Below are positions 59,122 through 64,000 of a stretch of 64,000 bases of DNA, piece by piece. The DNA is from an uncultured Pelagibacteraceae bacterium (GTDB taxonomy: Bacteria; Pseudomonadota; Alphaproteobacteria; Pelagibacterales; Pelagibacteraceae). Numbering within the stretch: position 1 is the first letter of the stretch; every line of letters starts with the position of its first letter. A program made the translations under genes and the position numbers. The stretch lies in the NCBI GenBank assembly GCA_902591185.1, contig CACIZU010000004.1, positions 1-64,000 of the forward strand, given 5' to 3'. Under the pieces are notes generated by a model. That model made no database searches. It worked only from the letters and a program-made list of their open reading frames with translations, and was not told the DNA's origin.

Positions 59122-59511
59122 ATGAGCACAGAAGTAGAAAATTGGGCAAAGAAATATGAAGACTTTACTAATGGTGATGAAACCATTAATGCGATGGCAA
59201 AATATTATACTTGCTCTTTTATGTTTGACATGGAAAACGCAAAAGTAATAATTGAAATGCATGATGGTAAAGTAAAAAATATAAATACAAATCCATCTCC
59301 TTTGGATCCATATGATTTTGCATTGAGAGCTTCAGCAAATACTTGGAGAGAGTTTGGTCAACCTATGCCTAAACCAATGTATCATGGAATATGGTCTGCA
59401 AGTTTTTTAAAAGATTTAAAAATAGAAGGTAATCATTTAATTTTAATGAAAAATTTAAGAAATTTTACAGTTCAATTTGAATTGTTAAGAAAAACAGGAG
59501 TACCAGTTTAA
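59122..59511 (+). CDS. Small SCP2-like/unknown protein
   Basis: 129 aa; YTCSFMFDMENAKVIIEMHDGKV…FALRASANTWREFGQP resembles SCP2 fold; operonic. Confidence 0.5.
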   Translation: MSTEVENWAKKYEDFTNGDETINAMAKYYTCSFMFDMENAKVIIEMHDGKVKNINTNPSPLDPYDFALRASANTWREFGQPMPKPMYHGIWSASFLKDLKIEGNHLILMKNLRNFTVQFELLRKTGVPV

Positions 59512-59542
59512 TGAATCTTAACAATATAAAAGGAGCAATCAA

Positions 59543-60397
59543 ATGGTAAAACATCATGATGTTGTAGGACGTTATGTAACTATAGAAGTTGATGATTGTG
59601 AGTATAAGGTTTTTTATTTGCAAAATGGAAAAGGAATTCCATTAATCTGCCAACATACAGCGGGATGTCATAATCATCAATGGAGAGGACTACTTGAAGA
59701 TGAAGAAATTACAAAAAATTATAATGTTATTGCTTATGATCTGCCAAGACATGGAAAATCTGATCCACCACACAATAAAGAATGGTGGAAAGAAGAATAT
59801 AAGCTAACCGCAGAACATTATTGTAATTTTATCATAAAATTATGTGAAGCTTTGGGATTACAAAATCCAATATTTATGGGATCTTCATTTGGTGGAAATG
59901 TGGCTCTACAATTAGCTTTAAGGCATCCTAATAAATTTAGAGCTGTTATACCTGTAGAAGCGGCAGATTATGCTCCAGGATTTTATCTAGACTGGTGGAG
60001 GCATCCTCATGCAAATGCAGCTCAAGTTTGTGCTAGTGGAACTTGGGATCTTATGGCACCTCAATCACCAGAAAAAGATAGATGGTTAACTTGGCATTAT
60101 TACACTCAAGGATCAGAGGCCTTTAAAGGAGATTTATATTTTTACTCAGTAGACCATGATTTGAGAAATGAATTAAAAAATATTGACGGACATAAGTGTC
60201 CAGTAATTATGTTAACAGGAACTTATGATTATTTAACTCCACCAGAAGCAACAGAAAATACTGCAAGACAAATTAAAGGTGGAGTTTATATAGAAATGAC
60301 AGACATAGGGCATTTTCCAATGAGTGAAAATCATGAGGTATTTAGAGTTTATTTAATTGAAGCATTAAAGATAATTCAAGAAAGGACTAATAAGTAA
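59543..60397 (+). CDS. Alpha/beta hydrolase
   Basis: AYDLPRHGKSDPP, FMGSSFGGNVALQLALRHP, DIGHFPMSEN. Confidence 0.9.
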   Translation: MVKHHDVVGRYVTIEVDDCEYKVFYLQNGKGIPLICQHTAGCHNHQWRGLLEDEEITKNYNVIAYDLPRHGKSDPPHNKEWWKEEYKLTAEHYCNFIIKLCEALGLQNPIFMGSSFGGNVALQLALRHPNKFRAVIPVEAADYAPGFYLDWWRHPHANAAQVCASGTWDLMAPQSPEKDRWLTWHYYTQGSEAFKGDLYFYSVDHDLRNELKNIDGHKCPVIMLTGTYDYLTPPEATENTARQIKGGVYIEMTDIGHFPMSENHEVFRVYLIEALKIIQERTNK

Positions 60398-60400
60398 TTT

Positions 60401-60820
60401 ATGACAAAAGATAAAACTGGAGTTCAAGTAAATCAAGGTCATACAAGTACTGATGATTTTATAACAAGAAAATATGTATTGCCATTATTAAAAGATGAAA
60501 AAATGAGAAATAAATTAATCGAGGAACATAGAGCTTGTCCAGTAGGTAAAGCAGCTCAACCTCACAAAGGTCAGCCAATGGTTGAACATAGCAAGGAACT
60601 TCAAACTGTTTTAGACAAACTTAGACGACAACCAATGCATATAAAAAAATATGTAACGGTATGTAAAAAAGATTTTGAAGATTATAGAATAGGAATCGTA
60701 ACTGGAGTAAGAGGTGAACCGGTTGAAATTTTAGAAGAGTCATTTTCTTCAGAAGAAGCTTGTGAGCATGCTATTTTTTTAAAGAGAATTGTAGAACTTT
60801 TAGAAAGATATTCGGAATGA
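60401..60820 (+). CDS. N,N-dimethylformamidase small (alpha) subunit-like protein
   Basis: EEHRACPVGK…LRRQPMHIKKYVTVCKKDFEDYRIGIVTGVRGEPVEILEESFSSEEACEHAIFLKRIVELL; matches remembered DmfA1 pattern (KYY…YRI…G.LPV…SF.TEEEAMHAVFLKRI). Confidence 0.7.
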   Translation: MTKDKTGVQVNQGHTSTDDFITRKYVLPLLKDEKMRNKLIEEHRACPVGKAAQPHKGQPMVEHSKELQTVLDKLRRQPMHIKKYVTVCKKDFEDYRIGIVTGVRGEPVEILEESFSSEEACEHAIFLKRIVELLERYSE

Positions 60821-60842
60821 TTAATATTTATGAGAGTTTAAA

Positions 60843-63200
60843 ATGTTAAGGATCACAGGATATAGCGACAAATATTCAGCTTTCCCAGGAGAGAAAGTAA
60901 AATTTTATGTGAATGCGGAAAAAAATGAAAACTATGACGTTCAAATTGTAAGATTAATTCATGGCGATACAAATCCTGAAGGCCCAGGATATAAAGAAGA
61001 AGAAATAGGAGCTCAGTGCAACAAAACGTATCAAGGAAGAAACCAAAAAATTCATGGTGGTTCTTACGTAGTTATTCCTCAAGATGATAGATTAAACACA
61101 ACAAGCTTTACTTTACAGGCATATATATTTCCAACTACACCAGATAAAGGAAAACAAGGAATTTTAACAAAGTGGAATGAAAAATCTAAAAGTGGCTATG
61201 GTCTTTTCGTAGATGAAAATGGATGTCTTTCAGTAATGATAGGAGATGGAGCTGGACAAGTAATGAACTTATCTAGTGAAAAAAAATTAATGAGAAAAGT
61301 TTGGTATCTTGTTGCTGCGAGTTATGATTCTGAAACTGGTAAGTTAAAATTATATCAAGAACCATGTGTAACTCCAACTAATGGTGGATTAGGCATGTCA
61401 TTACTTCATCCTGCTGATGAAACAACATCATTTGTTGAAGCAACAAATAATTTAAAACCAAGAGCAAACGATGCGCCTTTTTTAATGGCAGCATGCACTC
61501 TCAATGATCATTCTGGAAGACATATACAGGGAGCTCATTACAAAGAGGCAATAGATCCGGTAGAATTGCCAGAGCAAACTTTAACTTATAATGGTAAGAT
61601 TGATAGACCTAGATTAAGCAAAAAAGCCTTATCTAAAGCCGAAATAGAGTCTTTGGCAAGAGGATATAGCGGATGCCCATCAGATTTAAGATCCGAAGTA
61701 ATTGGAGCATGGGATTTTCACGCAAACATAACAACAAACATTGCTTCAACTTATATTATTGATATGACTTCAAATCACCTGAATGGCTTTATAATTAATT
61801 TACCTTGCAGAGGTATGACTGGTTATAATTGGACTGCTGATGAAATGGTTTTTCATCACAAACCTGAAGAGTACGGAGCGATACATTTTCATGATGATGA
61901 TATTGATGATGCAAGATGGGAAGTTGATTTTACTTATGAAATTCCTGACTTAATAAAAAGTGGAGTTTATGCTGCTAGATTAAGAATTAATGGCGAAGAC
62001 TCTTCCGAGACAGAAGATTTTGTACCATTTGTTATCAAGCCACCAAAAGGAAAAACAACTTCAAAACTTTTATTTGTATTACCTTCAAACAGCTATATGG
62101 CTTATTCAAATGACAATTTAGGAACAAATTCAGTAGTTGCTCAATTGTTAGCTGGTAAAGTTCCAGTTATGTCAGCATCAGATTTATATTTAAATGAACA
62201 TAGAGAATATGGATTATCAACTTATTCTCAACACTCAGACGGTAGCGGAGTAGCTATTTCATCAAGGTTAAGACCAATACTTAACATGAGACCAAAATAT
62301 AGGCACTGGTTATCACCTTCATTATGGCAATTAAATGCAGACCTTCATTTAACAGATTGGCTTGAAGAAAAAAATTTAGATTTTGATGTTGTGACAGATG
62401 AAGATTTACATATCGAAGGTGTCGATATGTTAAATCGTTATAGATGCGTTTTAACTGGATCACACCCAGAATATAGTTCAGAAAAAATGCTAGCAGCATA
62501 CGAGTCATATCAATTGAATGGTGGAAGATGGATATATTTAGGTTCAGATGGTTTTTATTGGATTAGCGAGTATCATCCGGATAATCCAAATATTATTGAA
62601 GTTAGAAAAGGTGAAGCAGGAACAAGAGCTTGGACAGCAAATCCTGGTGAATACAATAATGCTTTTGATGGAAAATATGGTGGAATGTGGAGAGCAAGAG
62701 GAAGAATTCCTTCCAAAGTTTGTGGCCTAACTTTTACAGCATATGGATTTGATGTTTCTTCATATTATAAACGAGAACCTGATAGTAAAAGACCTGAATG
62801 TTCATGGATCTTTGATGGTGTTGGAGATGATGAAGTAATAGGAGATTTTGGTTTAGTTGGTGGAGGTGCAGCTGGACTTGAGCTTGATAGATATGACTTA
62901 GAATTTGGAACACCACATAATGCTTATTTATTAGCAAGATCAGAAAATCATACAAACTTAATGTTACAAGTTAACGAAGAAATTCATTTCTCTGTTAGAG
63001 GTTATTATGGTGGAGGAACCGAAAACCCGATGGTTAGAGCTGATATGATTTATTATAAAACACCAAATGACGGTGCTTTGTTCGCACCAGGATCACTTTC
63101 ATGGTGTGGAAGTTTATCTTACAATAATTATAACAATAATGTCTCTAAGATTTTAGAAAATGCAATTAGAGGATTTTTAAAAGAAGGACCTTTGCCATAA
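60843..63200 (+). CDS. N,N-dimethylformamidase large (beta) subunit-like protein
   Basis: LamG-like N-terminal domain; LFVLPSNSYMAYSND, STYSQHSDGSGVAISSRLRPILNMRPKYRHW, LTGSHPEYSS (H-x-E) motifs of the family. Confidence 0.85.
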   Translation: MLRITGYSDKYSAFPGEKVKFYVNAEKNENYDVQIVRLIHGDTNPEGPGYKEEEIGAQCNKTYQGRNQKIHGGSYVVIPQDDRLNTTSFTLQAYIFPTTPDKGKQGILTKWNEKSKSGYGLFVDENGCLSVMIGDGAGQVMNLSSEKKLMRKVWYLVAASYDSETGKLKLYQEPCVTPTNGGLGMSLLHPADETTSFVEATNNLKPRANDAPFLMAACTLNDHSGRHIQGAHYKEAIDPVELPEQTLTYNGKIDRPRLSKKALSKAEIESLARGYSGCPSDLRSEVIGAWDFHANITTNIASTYIIDMTSNHLNGFIINLPCRGMTGYNWTADEMVFHHKPEEYGAIHFHDDDIDDARWEVDFTYEIPDLIKSGVYAARLRINGEDSSETEDFVPFVIKPPKGKTTSKLLFVLPSNSYMAYSNDNLGTNSVVAQLLAGKVPVMSASDLYLNEHREYGLSTYSQHSDGSGVAISSRLRPILNMRPKYRHWLSPSLWQLNADLHLTDWLEEKNLDFDVVTDEDLHIEGVDMLNRYRCVLTGSHPEYSSEKMLAAYESYQLNGGRWIYLGSDGFYWISEYHPDNPNIIEVRKGEAGTRAWTANPGEYNNAFDGKYGGMWRARGRIPSKVCGLTFTAYGFDVSSYYKREPDSKRPECSWIFDGVGDDEVIGDFGLVGGGAAGLELDRYDLEFGTPHNAYLLARSENHTNLMLQVNEEIHFSVRGYYGGGTENPMVRADMIYYKTPNDGALFAPGSLSWCGSLSYNNYNNNVSKILENAIRGFLKEGPLP

Positions 63201-63568
63201 TGAATAAACCTGAATTTGGTAGACCAGTTGGAACAGACGGAAAAGGTATTTTAGGTTCTGATGATGCCACACCTTTAAACCAACTTGAAAAAAATGCTTT
63301 AGGAAATTTAGACGAAGACAAGTTAAATGAATTGGCCAAAAGTCTTTTTACTCTAAACAATAGAAAATACGGGCCTATTCCAGGAGCTTATATGGTAATG
63401 TGTACTAAAACGGGTAAAGAGTGGTGTGTAGCTCAACTTAATGCTGATAGGGCTAAACCATTTATAATTTTTGAAGATAAAGCTTTTTCTTCTATAGCTG
63501 AAGCTCAAAAAGAAGCTGAAAGAATGAAAAAAGAGCGAGGTGAATCGGCACCAAGACGTTGCACTTAA
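63200..63568 (+). CDS. Conserved-looking small protein of unknown function
   Basis: 122 aa ORF, ATG overlaps stop of large subunit; inside the cluster. Confidence 0.6.
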   Translation: MNKPEFGRPVGTDGKGILGSDDATPLNQLEKNALGNLDEDKLNELAKSLFTLNNRKYGPIPGAYMVMCTKTGKEWCVAQLNADRAKPFIIFEDKAFSSIAEAQKEAERMKKERGESAPRRCT

Positions 63569-63588
63569 TAAAATTAAAAGAGGATTAA

Positions 63589-64000
63589 ATGTCCGAAAAA
63601 TCTCTTTGGTTATTTATTTTTATATTATTATATGCTTCTTACTGTTTTTTTTGGGGAGTAAGGGGGTCAAGATATAATTCTGATAATCCTGAAGAATATT
63701 ATTTAGCAAATAGAAATATTTCTTCATGGGTATTTTTTTTTGCAGCTACAGCTGCAACATTTGCAGGACTAACAGTAATATCTCAAACAAGTCTTGTTTT
63801 TCATGATGGCTTTCAATTTGTTGGTACAGCTTTTATAGCAATAACAGTTCCTCTTGGAAGTATATTTTTTTTTAAGAGACAGTGGATGTTAAGTAGAAAA
63901 TTTGGATATATTACTCCAGGTGAAATGTATTATGAATATTATAAGAGTGATACAATTCGTGTTATATCAGTATTGGTAACTTTTTTTATAGCAATACCTC
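63589..64000 (+). CDS. Sodium:solute symporter (SSS) family protein (partial, runs off window end)
   Basis: Open frame MSEKSLWLFIFILLYASYCFFWGVRGSRYNSDNPEEYYLANRNISSWVFFFAATAATFAGLTVISQTSLVFHDGFQFVG; SSS N-terminus 'EYYLANRN' pattern. Confidence 0.8.
   Translation, partial: MSEKSLWLFIFILLYASYCFFWGVRGSRYNSDNPEEYYLANRNISSWVFFFAATAATFAGLTVISQTSLVFHDGFQFVGTAFIAITVPLGSIFFFKRQWMLSRKFGYITPGEMYYEYYKSDTIRVISVLVTFFIAIP

Noticed and set aside
1-64000. CRISPR arrays, tRNA/rRNA genes, prophage or transposons
   Set aside because: Looked for regularly spaced repeats, cloverleaf-type segments and transposase/integrase motifs; none seen by eye. A tRNAscan/Infernal run would be needed to exclude tRNAs or small RNAs formally.

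Overview
AT-rich, gene-dense window. Gene content (proteorhodopsin-like gene, several Liv-type ABC transporters, many 2OG oxygenases and permeases) looks like a streamlined marine alphaproteobacterium, SAR11/Pelagibacterales-like; this taxonomic call is inference. Main blocks: (1) ~1-15.8 kb, a near-complete type IV pilus locus (PilY1-like, minor pilins, PilT, a PilM-PilN fusion, PilO/P/Q/B/C, a HATPase/STAS pair, two tandem major-type pilins). (2) ~19.2-24.2 kb, a compact surface/secretion-like module (inverse-autotransporter-type barrel, secreted protein, TPR+barrel protein, FecR-domain protein, secreted protein). (3) ~25.6-40.3 kb, two Liv-type ABC systems with AzlCD, a GlaH/CsiD-like glutarate hydroxylase, a ProC-like protein and permeases. 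(4) ~41.2-47.6 kb, a minus-strand catabolic cluster of unknown substrate. (5) ~52.1-55.5 kb, a BetA-like / PhnZ-like HD oxygenase / TauD-like / thioesterase cluster, possibly for quaternary amines or phosphonates. (6) ~56.4-59.1 kb, a microbial rhodopsin with a non-canonical D-T-T motif followed by a flotillin-like gene. (7) ~59.1-64 kb, a candidate N,N-dimethylformamidase-type operon ending in a truncated SSS-family symporter. No rRNA, tRNA, CRISPR or transposase was recognised. Family calls are from memory and motif reading; no searches were run.
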